NCBI GenBank assembly: GCA_015709215.1
Contig: JACCQN010000035.1
Coordinates: forward strand, 1 to 35,751
Origin: Bacteroidales bacterium
GTDB lineage: Bacteria > Bacteroidota > Bacteroidia > Bacteroidales > F082
Reading direction: 5' to 3'
Length of the DNA stretch: 35,751 nucleotides
A program made the position numbers and the translations under genes. Below the pieces are notes generated by a model that worked only from the letters and a program-made list of their open reading frames with translations, did no database searches and was not told the DNA's origin. Shown piece by piece: positions 1 through 7,922 of this stretch (the first letter of the stretch is position 1; every line of letters starts with the position of its first letter).

Positions 1-968
1 CTTACCTTTATGTCAAAAAAAAGATGGCCCGCGGGAGCGGGATTTAGTTCAACAATCCCGATACTCAATTTAAGTAATGTTAATGTTGACTTTTTCTTTT
101 TTTTGGTTACTTTTTTCTTTTTGTTAATAACCCTTACTTTGTTAATAATCCTTTACACCCCAGATACCTGTAGGGTACGTCAACCAAGGGATTAGGAGGG
201 TTTGTTGTGATGCAAATATACTGATTTTGGAAACCTGAAATAAATTTTTTATATAAACCTGGGTCCCATGGGTGCAAATACTGATTCTGGATAGTCCCGG
301 TATTCGCTCTGCATACAGATTTTCAAGTAAAGTTTTAACCACACCGTTTCTAATTGTATTAGCTTTAGTGAGTGCTATAAATGATTTGCTATAAGTATTG
401 ACAACCCCCCAACTGAATGAAAAATCAGACCGATTCCCTTTTTAACTTTACGGTTCTAATAGTTTGTTGAAGCGCTTTAAAAATAGAACGATTTAGCAAA
501 TAATCATAAGGATAATGCGAGAACTGCCACTTCACGGTTAAATACATCATGGATAAAGCTTAAATAAACTAATTGACCCAACAAATCAAAGTAGGTAATA
601 CCACACTAACCCATAAAGTGTTTCAAATAGCTCCCGACCCATTATTTTAGGTTTAAGCTTAAAACATCCGTGAGCTTACTACAGGATGCCCTTAACGCAG
701 ATCTCTCCATATTGGTAATAACGCATCTGCTTCTCTAAATTGCGAAATTACCTGTCATTTATTTGATAAAAACACTGCTTGTTAATTCCTGATATGGCCA
801 TATATCTCTCATTTTTTTAGCCTATTTATCGCTATTTCTCCATTGCCTCTACAAGGTATTCTTCAAAAAGGGAGCTCATAATATTTGAGTCAGTATTAAA
901 ATCAATATCAGTCCAAAGTTTCAAATGGACAATACTTCATCCAAGCAGATTTCAGGGCAAGACAGATT
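1..968. other. Gene-poor region with decayed DNA
   Basis: No intact gene is visible. Positions 28-60 contain a short GC palindrome (CCCGCGGG) and a 7-bp hairpin (CGGGATT/AATCCCG) without a convincing T-tract. From about 240 to 880 the minus strand carries remnants of an IS3-type transposase, listed separately. The stretch next to 968 is the downstream flank of the minus-strand lipid operon; I see no clear terminator for that operon here. Confidence 0.6.
240..880 (-). pseudogene. Decayed IS3-family transposase (orfB) remnant
   Basis: Reading the minus strand from about 880 down to 240 gives fragments in several frames that follow the order of an IS3 orfB integrase. First comes a start-like piece resembling the GISRQAYYQ region (here GINKQCFYQ, near 800). 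Next is a DDE-core piece, ITYFDLLGQLVYLSF then IHDVFNREV (near 520-610), matching the ITYI...VYLS..LDVFNREVVG core. Then comes GLIFHSVGGLSILIAN (near 380-430), matching the GLIFHSDRGSQYTS motif, and finally a C-terminal piece near 300-350. The second catalytic Asp (HSDRG) is Val here and there are many stops and frameshifts, so it cannot be active. No terminal inverted repeats were identified. The family call rests on motif order recognised by eye. Confidence 0.6.
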
Positions 969-1907
969 TCAAATTCTCCTCACAAACCGATCAAGCATTT
1001 TCATTGCCCACTTAAGGCGCATCAGTAAATTAAAAAGAACAATAGTTACAACAGCCACTATCGCACCCAACAGCACATCAATAATATAATGGTGTCCCGA
1101 GTAAACTGCCGAGAACCATATACCCAGCATAAAGAGTACAAAAAGCACATTGAACCAGCCAAGTTTATTTCGGATGCCATAGTACAGCACAATTACCGGA
1201 TAAGCTGCGTGAAGTGATGGAATAGCTGCTAGAACATTCGCGTTTTTGTTATAGAGGCTGGCAAAAACAGGAATCCCAGTTAATTTATCAAAGCGAGCCA
1301 AACCTGCGCTGTTTCCCTGTACGCCTAAATGCAGTTCAAAGCCATACAAATCAATATACCAGGGTGGTGCGGCTGGATAGACGTAATAAATAATGAACCC
1401 CAGCAGGTTGACAAACAAGAAAACCAAGGCGTACTGCGTAAACAATTGCTTGTTTTTATAAAAAAGATATACACCGAAGGCCAATGGAATCGGGACCCAA
1501 TTAATATAAAATAAAGCTGAAATAACATCAAGGAAACTGGACTGAACCAAAACAAAATACTCGTTTGGTGTGTAAATCCTGTTGTTATTTGAAATGCCAA
1601 ACAGGCTTTTTTCTAATAAATAAGGTTCCTGAATGTGTACCGTTGAGACCTCATAGTTGGGCAAAATACGCATGGAATCATAGATGATCCAATAGACTAT
1701 AAAAATAGAAAAACCAATAATGAATTTTCGGGTTTCTTTATTTCCATAAAAAAGCAATAAATAAAATCCCGTCAAAAAAAGCTGGTCTCCTCTGATGGCT
1801 CCCATCACCCCTGCCCATGCCATATACATTAGCACTAATACAAAGTTGACTAATAAATTTTTCTGACTAAACCTTGTAAAAGTCGATTCTCTGACAGCTT
1901 TATTCAT
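969..1907 (-). CDS. PAP2/AUR1-like inositol phosphotransferase (candidate inositol phosphorylceramide synthase)
   Basis: Integral membrane enzyme of the PAP2 superfamily, 312 aa from the ATG at 1907. That ATG overlaps the stop of the preceding gene (ATGAATAA). An upstream ATG at 1937 would add 10 residues and overlap 38 nt. Several hydrophobic helices are evident. The AUR1-type motifs are present: IPSLHA (His233) and SGHHYIIDV (His273, Asp277), the His/His/Asp set of inositol phosphorylceramide synthases. This family moves phosphoinositol from phosphatidylinositol to ceramide, or acts as a lipid phosphatase. It is the last gene of an operon that also encodes myo-inositol-phosphate synthase, a phosphatidylinositol-phosphate-type synthase, a PgpA phosphatase and serine palmitoyltransferase, so ceramide is the likely acceptor (inference). 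The composition resembles a Bacteroides inositol-lipid locus, in which a PAP2 protein is the proposed IPC synthase. Confidence 0.82.
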   Translation of the reverse strand: MNKAVRESTFTRFSQKNLLVNFVLVLMYMAWAGVMGAIRGDQLFLTGFYLLLFYGNKETRKFIIGFSIFIVYWIIYDSMRILPNYEVSTVHIQEPYLLEKSLFGISNNNRIYTPNEYFVLVQSSFLDVISALFYINWVPIPLAFGVYLFYKNKQLFTQYALVFLFVNLLGFIIYYVYPAAPPWYIDLYGFELHLGVQGNSAGLARFDKLTGIPVFASLYNKNANVLAAIPSLHAAYPVIVLYYGIRNKLGWFNVLFVLFMLGIWFSAVYSGHHYIIDVLLGAIVAVVTIVLFNLLMRLKWAMKMLDRFVRRI

Positions 1908-2469
1908 TCCAAACCCTTTCATAGGTTGGTTCACCATTCTTTATATCGTAGCCAAAAAGTTCTATATATTTTACTTTTGGCCACAAGGAAGTGTTGTCGG
2001 CATAAATATACAGATGGTCGATTTGCGATTCCTGCTTATTAATTGATGTTACAACTAAAGCATTGAATGGCTCTTTTTGCACAAGTCTGAATTCTCTTTT
2101 AGGATCAGCAACCAGCTTTAAGATGAATTCATTCGCTTTGTCCTTCACGGGTGAACAATCAACACCATAAGCAAATAATTTTTCAATTTTCCGAAGTTCC
2201 ATCCGTTGTCCCTGCTCCTGAAACCGCAGCCAATACACATCCACAGGTGAATTTGCTTCCAAAATGCCCCGGGCATCAAAATTGGCGTCGTAAACAATGG
2301 TATTGGCATTGTGGTTGCGATGTATATAAAACAGCCTTTCGGTGGTTTTGTCGGGTACAGGATAAGCACTGTCTTTTTCCGAAAAGGCGATCAGACCGCA
2401 TGAGGCGGCTAAAATTATCGTTAATATCCCGTTTACCATGTCAGAGCCATTTTTTTTATTTTGTACCAT
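1900..2469 (-). CDS. DUF4833 domain protein, exported
   Basis: Small protein of 189 aa from 2469; an internal ATG at 2439 gives 179 aa and a shorter overlap with the preceding gene. The longer start supplies Lys residues before the hydrophobic stretch GILTIILAASCGLIAF, which looks like a signal peptide or membrane anchor, so the start is ambiguous. The body matches what I recall of DUF4833: a FYIHRNHNANTIVYDANF segment, then VDVYWLRF, a LRKIEKLFAYGV stretch and a KYIELFGYDI tail. No enzymatic residues are recognisable and the fold looks beta-rich. It sits between the GNAT-like gene and the AUR1-like gene with overlaps at both ends, which suggests translational coupling and a role in the same inositol-lipid pathway on the periplasmic side. 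The function is unknown. Confidence 0.7.
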   Translation of the reverse strand: MVQNKKNGSDMVNGILTIILAASCGLIAFSEKDSAYPVPDKTTERLFYIHRNHNANTIVYDANFDARGILEANSPVDVYWLRFQEQGQRMELRKIEKLFAYGVDCSPVKDKANEFILKLVADPKREFRLVQKEPFNALVVTSINKQESQIDHLYIYADNTSLWPKVKYIELFGYDIKNGEPTYERVWNE

Positions 2470-3263
2470 GCAGTACTTTCCTGCAAAACGTGTGTTAAAT
2501 CATATTCAGGCTCAAATCCAAAGGCTCTGAAAATCGGGCAGCTATCGCATAAATTATAGCTACGGCTAATCGCCTTCAGATTTTCTATAAAGTAATGGTT
2601 TATGTAATAATCTATTTGTTTATCTGTTAATTGAACTAAACCATACAAATCAACAAAAGCATCATTCAGGGTATGGAACATTTTTTGGTTATAAAAGATT
2701 AAATCCTTGGCCTTTTTAAATTTAAGTGGGTTAAGTCCATACCTCTCGGAGACATGGGCAGCGTATTTTTTTGGTTTTTCGGGAATCTGTATTGGCAGGT
2801 TGATTTCTATTTGCATCCAATCAAAATCTTTTTTAAACCTCTGCAGTTCCAAATGCTCCCAATAATAAGGATAGTTGTAAATTACAGCTTGTGTCCTCAG
2901 TTCATAATAACCATTTACCAGCATCCTTTCCATATCCATATCGTTAAAGCCAAACAGCCCGTGTGTGACAGTAATGTTATCCGATTTTCCCCAATCTTGA
3001 ACAGCCCGAATCAATGCGGATGAAACAATAATATCGTCCACAAAATCAGTCACTCCAACTATCTGTGTCCCTTCGTAAGCCAAAAAATATTTCGATTGAC
3101 AAAAGATATGAGCAGGATTATTAGAGAATAACAGCGTTGAATTTTCGAACCCAAACAGTTGCGTCACCCTGAACGGATTGCCGTTATAAAAAGCATTGGG
3201 AAAAGCAATAAACCGCCTGAGTTCTTTAGCTGACTGAATTTCTTTTATGAGGAAATTTTCCAT
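2433..3263 (-). CDS. Shortened GNAT-like acyltransferase-related protein
   Basis: 276 aa, beginning 1 nt after the serine palmitoyltransferase stop. The N-terminus (FIAFPNAFYNGNPFRVTQLF) and the block with HGLFGFNDMD, NYPYYWEHLE and YGLVQLTDKQIDYYI match a widespread family of about 370-390 aa GNAT-superfamily proteins found near lipid genes. Compared with that family as I remember it, two parts are missing. One is about 20 residues after IVG (the stretch usually reading RIAGIINH..., running into FGW.DF). The other is roughly the last 110 residues carrying the main GNAT acyl-CoA fold. After HYF there is an unrelated 50-residue tail. It could be a remodelled or inactive relic. Position next to spt suggests descent from a ceramide synthase (bCerS-like N-acyltransferase); that is inference. 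Confidence 0.6.
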   Translation of the reverse strand: MENFLIKEIQSAKELRRFIAFPNAFYNGNPFRVTQLFGFENSTLLFSNNPAHIFCQSKYFLAYEGTQIVGVTDFVDDIIVSSALIRAVQDWGKSDNITVTHGLFGFNDMDMERMLVNGYYELRTQAVIYNYPYYWEHLELQRFKKDFDWMQIEINLPIQIPEKPKKYAAHVSERYGLNPLKFKKAKDLIFYNQKMFHTLNDAFVDLYGLVQLTDKQIDYYINHYFIENLKAISRSYNLCDSCPIFRAFGFEPEYDLTHVLQESTAWYKIKKMALTW

Positions 3264-3264
3264 A

Positions 3265-4467
3265 TCATACCGTGACTTTAGCTAAATTCCCGTTTATCAT
3301 TGCCCTGCAATGTATAAGTTTAGCTATAGCGGTATCAATCTGTTTTTTAGTGTGTGTTGACATAAGCGAAAAACGCAACATTGCTTTGTCCTTTGCCACA
3401 GCGGGGTGGATAATCGGGTTAACGTACACTCCCTGAGCCATAAGCAAGGTAGCAATAGTGAAGGTGTTTTGGTCGTCGCCTATAAAAATTGGGATAATGG
3501 GTGTTTTGCTTTCTCCAATATCAAATCCGGCCTGCTGCAGGCAGAGGCGGGCATATTCAGTATTTTCCCAAAGTTTTTCGCGCCGTTCGGGTTCCTCTTT
3601 GATAATTTGAAGGGCTTTGAGTGTTACGGCTGCTGATGCCGGCGGAATTCCTGCGCTGAACAAGAGTGAACGGGCATTGTGCTTCAAAAAGTTGATAGTA
3701 TCCAAATCACTGGCCACAAATCCGCCAAGCGAGGCGAGCGATTTGCTGAAAGTGCCCATAATCAGATCAACATTATCTGTTACATTAAAATGAGATGAAG
3801 TACCTGCACCACCTTTACCCAACACACCCAGTGCATGGGCATCGTCAACCATCACAGCGGCTGAATATTTTTTTGCCAGGCGGCAAATTTCATCCAACGG
3901 TGCAATATCGCCTTCCATGCTGAACACACCATCTACTACAATCAGGACAATTTGATTGGGAACGGTTTTTTTAAGATTTTCTTCTAAGGAGGACATATCA
4001 TTGTGCCTGTATTTAAAGCTTTTGGCATAGGAAAGCCGGCTACCTTCAATAATAGAGGCATGATTTTTCTCATCCATTAAAATGAAATCATTGCGACCGG
4101 TGAGGGCCGAAACCGTTCCAAGATTGGTCTGAAAGCCGGTACTGAATACCACTGAAGCCGGTTTGCCGGTAAATTCAGCAAGACTAGCTTCCAGTTTCTC
4201 GTGTAAATCGAGGTTACCGTTCATTAAACGCGAGCCTGAAGCACCGGTTCCATATTTATCCAATGCATCCTTGGCAGCTTCAATCAGTTTCGGATGATTG
4301 GTTAAGCCCAGGTAGCTATTTGAACCGAACATCAGAACCTTTTTTCCATTTATCAGCACCTCGGAGTCCTGACCCGATTCGATAGGATGATAATAAGGAT
4401 AAATGCCTAATTCTTTCGCCATTTGAGGCCGATCGTATCCGGCCATTTTTTTGAGTAGCATATTCAT
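3265..4467 (-). CDS. spt: Serine palmitoyltransferase (alpha-oxoamine synthase)
   Basis: PLP enzyme of 400 aa that condenses L-serine with an acyl-CoA to 3-ketosphinganine, the first step of sphingolipid synthesis. The key residues of the alpha-oxoamine synthase family are all visible: His136 in EKNHASI (cofactor stacking), Asp208 and His211 in VDDAHALG, and the Schiff-base Lys242 in TFSKSLASLGGF. Their spacing equals that of the Sphingomonas enzyme (159/231/234/265), shifted by exactly 23. A glycine C-acetyltransferase or AONS is the alternative. The Bacteroidota SPT-like sequence and an operon with inositol-lipid genes favour SPT. It follows the DUF5686 gene by 21 nt. The protein is soluble or peripheral to the inner membrane. 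Confidence 0.87.
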   Translation of the reverse strand: MNMLLKKMAGYDRPQMAKELGIYPYYHPIESGQDSEVLINGKKVLMFGSNSYLGLTNHPKLIEAAKDALDKYGTGASGSRLMNGNLDLHEKLEASLAEFTGKPASVVFSTGFQTNLGTVSALTGRNDFILMDEKNHASIIEGSRLSYAKSFKYRHNDMSSLEENLKKTVPNQIVLIVVDGVFSMEGDIAPLDEICRLAKKYSAAVMVDDAHALGVLGKGGAGTSSHFNVTDNVDLIMGTFSKSLASLGGFVASDLDTINFLKHNARSLLFSAGIPPASAAVTLKALQIIKEEPERREKLWENTEYARLCLQQAGFDIGESKTPIIPIFIGDDQNTFTIATLLMAQGVYVNPIIHPAVAKDKAMLRFSLMSTHTKKQIDTAIAKLIHCRAMINGNLAKVTV

Positions 4468-4488
4468 GTTGACTAGAGTTTTTAGTGA

Positions 4489-7026
4489 TTAAAAATCAAA
4501 CTTAAACCTCACCCGTATGCCATTTTTGGCTACGTTGGAGTGTTCAAGGTGTGAAAGCCTTTGCACATAATCTACCCTGAAAAATTTCAGGATATTCCCA
4601 ATTCCTACACTCATCTCCATGTAAGGTGTTCCTTCAAGTGTAAAAGTAGTGGAGTTGCCAGATGCATCGGTTGGAAATTGCATAAGCCCTGGTGTTATGT
4701 TTGGATTATTCTTATCGGTAACACTTCCATAAACGCCTTTAAATGATATGATTTCGCGCCATCCTAAATGTTTTATCAAAGGTATTTTGTTAAAAAAAAA
4801 GCCATTGAAATGGTGCTCGGCAAACAAGCTCACATACTGGTCGCTTACAAACTCAAGAAAGTTCATGAGGTTGTAGGATAGCAACTGGTAAGAATAGGTT
4901 TGATTTGCCCGATGAACGCTAAGTAATGGGAAAGGAACGCCTCCCCCCAATATTTTTGAACCTTCAAGTTCTAGGTCCATAAATCCGATGGGAGATAGAT
5001 ATATCCGCTTAAAGACATTGAATTTTGCTTTGCCATAACTGTAATCAGCACCAAACAAACCTTTTATTCCTTGCGTGTATGACAATTGGAAAATGGGATA
5101 TTTAGTAATGATAGGTATTCGGTAGTTCTGTCCTTGGTAGAATTTTTCGTTTGGCGCAAATCGTAATGTTGTACTAAATTCGCTCGAAATTATATTACTT
5201 ATCTCATGATCGCTGTACTTGAAGTACAATGTGCCTCCCGGCTCCTGTATCAGGTTTTTAAAGTTAAGAATAGAAGAAAAGCCATTTCCCCAATCACGGT
5301 AATGCTCAAGTTTGAACATTTCGTAGTAAAGGATTTTATCGGCCACTCCACGTTTAAAGGATAGCAGGAAATTGTCCTCGTTGATAAATTGCATTTCCAT
5401 GCCAGGGAAGTTGGTTACCACCTGATACATGGCCATTATGGAATGTCTTGGATTTTCCTTTATCGGGCGTCCGTTCAGCGACCACGTAGCGCTTGCAGAG
5501 TACTTAAATCTCTCATCCTTAAATCCATAGGTCAGATAGCCATCCAGCCTAAAACGCTCACTAAAGTTATCAGAAGTTCGGGCACCCATCCGAAGCCGAA
5601 ACCCCTCCACATCATTAAAGCTATAAAAAGTATTTACCGGGCCTACTTCAATCTTGTCAAAATTCCAATAACCGGCTACCAAAAGCATAACAACATCCAT
5701 AGCCCGTTTAAATGCCGGCACATGCTGCACGCTGTCAACCATCACAAAGATATTTTGCTCCTGAGCAGTAAGCTTTTCTATCCTTCCTGATTCCCAAAAC
5801 GAAGAGTCGCGCTCAGTATATCCAATAGTTTTTATCGTATGCTCAATTCCTGAGTAAACACTGTCGGGTCGAGGAGTATTAAAGGTATAATTATCGTAAA
5901 ACACAGACTTTTTACCATATAACCCTGTTCCTTTTTTTGTAAGATTAAAATCCACAATGAGCTCATCCTTGCTAAACATCCAACCTTCACCGTTTACCTT
6001 TTCAAACTCCTGAATAATTTGTAAATCATTCACGAAATTCAAGTTGATGTCGTTGGTAATCCGCATATCTACTTTAATCACTGCATACTTGTCGTCGTCA
6101 GTAATATAGAGGTTGCCTAGAAACGCAAAGTCTGCTTTATTTCTTGGCAGAAAAGCCAGGTTGATGCACTGTACCCCGTTTAACTGCACAGTATCGATGA
6201 TATGGAATTTATAAATTAAAGGTGCAAGTGTGGAAATAGGGCTAATAAACTGGTTGGTGAGCAGGGTAATGTTGTTCGAATAAATATCTATATCCTGATA
6301 AAGGTTATCAATCATAAAAGCAACCCCTTCATTGTCAATATATTCATGAAAGCCCACCATGTTAGTCCCTAAGATATATTCTTTTCTGCTTTGCGGCTCT
6401 TTACGGTAATATACTTTCGACAGGGTTTCTTTGAGGAATACCGGCAAATAGGGTTTCCCGTTGATTTTGGCAGTATCTACAAAACTGAAAACAAATTGAA
6501 ACTGATTGAATATCTTCTTATTCCTGAACTCCTCAGTAATGTTATTCAGAGAGAATTCTACTTTTTCATGCTTGTCGAATTCATAATAGTCGAACATGGC
6601 CTTGCTATTGGAATCCTTATTTTGAATAACCTTTCTAATGAGTTCAACAGCTGGATTATCGCGATTGCGGTAGCGCTTTCGTTCGCCGGTTATCACCACT
6701 TCGTTTAGAGTCATGTCTTCAGGTTCTATTTCAAAGTTGATGGTTTGATGTTTGGTTTTGCCAAGTGGCTTAACTTGTTTTTTATAACCCACAAAAGAAG
6801 CCTGTAAATGGCTTGAAGCCCATTGTGTTGAAAGGCTATAATTACCATCGTAATCGGTTACGGTTCCAATATTTTTATCTACAAAAACGATGTTAACAAA
6901 TGGAAGCGGTTCTCTGGTTTTAGCATCAATAACACGACCTTTTATATTTACAAAATCTTGACCAATCGCATTCGTTGCATACAAATTAATAATTATGAGT
7001 GCTAATATGTAGAGTAATCTATTCAT
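4489..7026 (-). CDS. DUF5686 / carboxypeptidase-like regulatory domain outer-membrane protein
   Basis: 845 aa with a clear signal peptide (MNRLLYILALIIINLYA, cut near residue 22). Residues about 25-115 form a CarboxypepD_reg-like beta-sandwich (VKGRVIDAKTREPLPFVNIVF type) ending at the usual EVVITGERK junction. The rest matches the DUF5686 family, rich in alternating hydrophobic beta strands and ending in a C-terminal strand with terminal Phe (IRVRFKFDF), as in outer-membrane barrels. It is not a TonB-dependent receptor: no plug and no TonB box were seen. The family is common in Bacteroidota but of unknown function. It lies 15 nt after the GtrA gene and 21 nt before spt, so it is embedded in the lipid operon. 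A role in handling the finished lipid at the outer membrane is possible but is inference. Confidence 0.75.
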   Translation of the reverse strand: MNRLLYILALIIINLYATNAIGQDFVNIKGRVIDAKTREPLPFVNIVFVDKNIGTVTDYDGNYSLSTQWASSHLQASFVGYKKQVKPLGKTKHQTINFEIEPEDMTLNEVVITGERKRYRNRDNPAVELIRKVIQNKDSNSKAMFDYYEFDKHEKVEFSLNNITEEFRNKKIFNQFQFVFSFVDTAKINGKPYLPVFLKETLSKVYYRKEPQSRKEYILGTNMVGFHEYIDNEGVAFMIDNLYQDIDIYSNNITLLTNQFISPISTLAPLIYKFHIIDTVQLNGVQCINLAFLPRNKADFAFLGNLYITDDDKYAVIKVDMRITNDINLNFVNDLQIIQEFEKVNGEGWMFSKDELIVDFNLTKKGTGLYGKKSVFYDNYTFNTPRPDSVYSGIEHTIKTIGYTERDSSFWESGRIEKLTAQEQNIFVMVDSVQHVPAFKRAMDVVMLLVAGYWNFDKIEVGPVNTFYSFNDVEGFRLRMGARTSDNFSERFRLDGYLTYGFKDERFKYSASATWSLNGRPIKENPRHSIMAMYQVVTNFPGMEMQFINEDNFLLSFKRGVADKILYYEMFKLEHYRDWGNGFSSILNFKNLIQEPGGTLYFKYSDHEISNIISSEFSTTLRFAPNEKFYQGQNYRIPIITKYPIFQLSYTQGIKGLFGADYSYGKAKFNVFKRIYLSPIGFMDLELEGSKILGGGVPFPLLSVHRANQTYSYQLLSYNLMNFLEFVSDQYVSLFAEHHFNGFFFNKIPLIKHLGWREIISFKGVYGSVTDKNNPNITPGLMQFPTDASGNSTTFTLEGTPYMEMSVGIGNILKFFRVDYVQRLSHLEHSNVAKNGIRVRFKFDF

Positions 7027-7041
7027 TTTTTCCCTTTACAC

Positions 7042-7425
7042 TTAATTGAAAATGAAATACTTGTGTGTAAAATAATTAAATCCTATCCCAATAACTACTG
7101 CTACAAACACCTTTGATAAAATATAGTGAATATTTGCAAATTCAACCAGTAGAAAAAGTCCTAATGTATTTAAAAGGATACTAGTAATCCAGATGGCTGA
7201 ATATTTCAGTGTTTGCATATAGATATTGCCATGTCGCTTGTGAAATGCCCAATTTCTTTCAAAAACGAAGGAAATCACCCCTCCAATCATCACCCCCGCT
7301 ATAGCGGAGTATATATACCACAACTGAAATGCTTCCGTAAGCAGTACAAGCACCAAAAAGTCAGATGCTGTAGCAATGCCGGCAACAATGTTGTAGCGTA
7401 TGAATGAAGTGAAATTGGAGGACAT
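7042..7425 (-). CDS. GtrA-family four-helix membrane protein
   Basis: 127 aa with four predicted transmembrane helices and the GtrA features: FIRYNIVAGIATASDF at the start, a basic FERNWAFHKR loop after helix 2, and FNYFTHKYFIF at the end. GtrA proteins are linked to moving polyprenyl-phosphate-bound sugars across the inner membrane or act as small membrane partners in glycolipid synthesis. Here it follows pgpA by 20 nt and precedes the DUF5686 gene by 15 nt. No glycosyltransferase is nearby, so a role with inositol lipids (for example, lipid flipping) is only a guess. Confidence 0.8.
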   Translation of the reverse strand: MSSNFTSFIRYNIVAGIATASDFLVLVLLTEAFQLWYIYSAIAGVMIGGVISFVFERNWAFHKRHGNIYMQTLKYSAIWITSILLNTLGLFLLVEFANIHYILSKVFVAVVIGIGFNYFTHKYFIFN

Positions 7426-7445
7426 GGTGTTTTCCGGTAATTAGT

Positions 7446-7922
7446 TTAAAATAATTTAAAAAAGAGAATGCCCTGAAGCACAATACTGGTATAAACCCCT
7501 GCCAGCACATCATCGAGCATTATGCTCCAATTCCCCTTCATGGCATCAATACTTTTGATGAAAAGCGGTTTGACAATATCAAAAAATCTAAACAACAGCA
7601 ATGCTGCCAGGTAATACTCCCATCGCAATGGAAGAGCAAAAGCAGCAATCCATACTCCAACAACTTCATCTATCACAATTTTAGAAGCATCATGCTCCCA
7701 AATGGTCTGCAGCTTTTTTATGGAATTAACACCTAGAAAAAGCAAACCAATAATCAGGACGAAGTTTAAAAAAAGAATAAAAGGCTGCTCAACCCCCATA
7801 TCAATAAGGAGCCAGTTTGTAAAAAAAAGTAATCCCATACCTACTAATGAACCTGCTGTTCCTGGAGCAAAAGGTGAATACCCAGCACCAAGAGCTGTGG
7901 CTATGACTTTATGCCATTTCAT
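7446..7922 (-). CDS. pgpA: PgpA-type lipid phosphatase (likely phosphatidylinositol-phosphate phosphatase)
   Basis: 158-aa membrane protein with PgpA landmarks: the N-terminal GAGYSPFAPGTAGSLVG block, the central HDASKIVIDEVVGVWIA motif with acidic catalytic residues, and the later FFDIVKP segment. PgpA enzymes remove the phosphate from phosphatidylglycerophosphate in the inner membrane. The operon makes inositol phosphate and attaches it to a lipid, so the natural substrate here is more likely phosphatidylinositol phosphate, as proposed for the equivalent gene of the Bacteroides inositol-lipid locus (inference by position). Its ATG overlaps the end of the inositol-phosphate synthase gene by 4 nt, which points to coupled translation. 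Confidence 0.85.
   Translation of the reverse strand: MKWHKVIATALGAGYSPFAPGTAGSLVGMGLLFFTNWLLIDMGVEQPFILFLNFVLIIGLLFLGVNSIKKLQTIWEHDASKIVIDEVVGVWIAAFALPLRWEYYLAALLLFRFFDIVKPLFIKSIDAMKGNWSIMLDDVLAGVYTSIVLQGILFFKLF

Noticed and set aside
142-342. 66-codon minus-strand reading frame in the left gene-poor region
   Set aside because: Its first part is a fragment of the decayed IS3 transposase and the rest reads into AT-rich DNA; no support as an independent gene.
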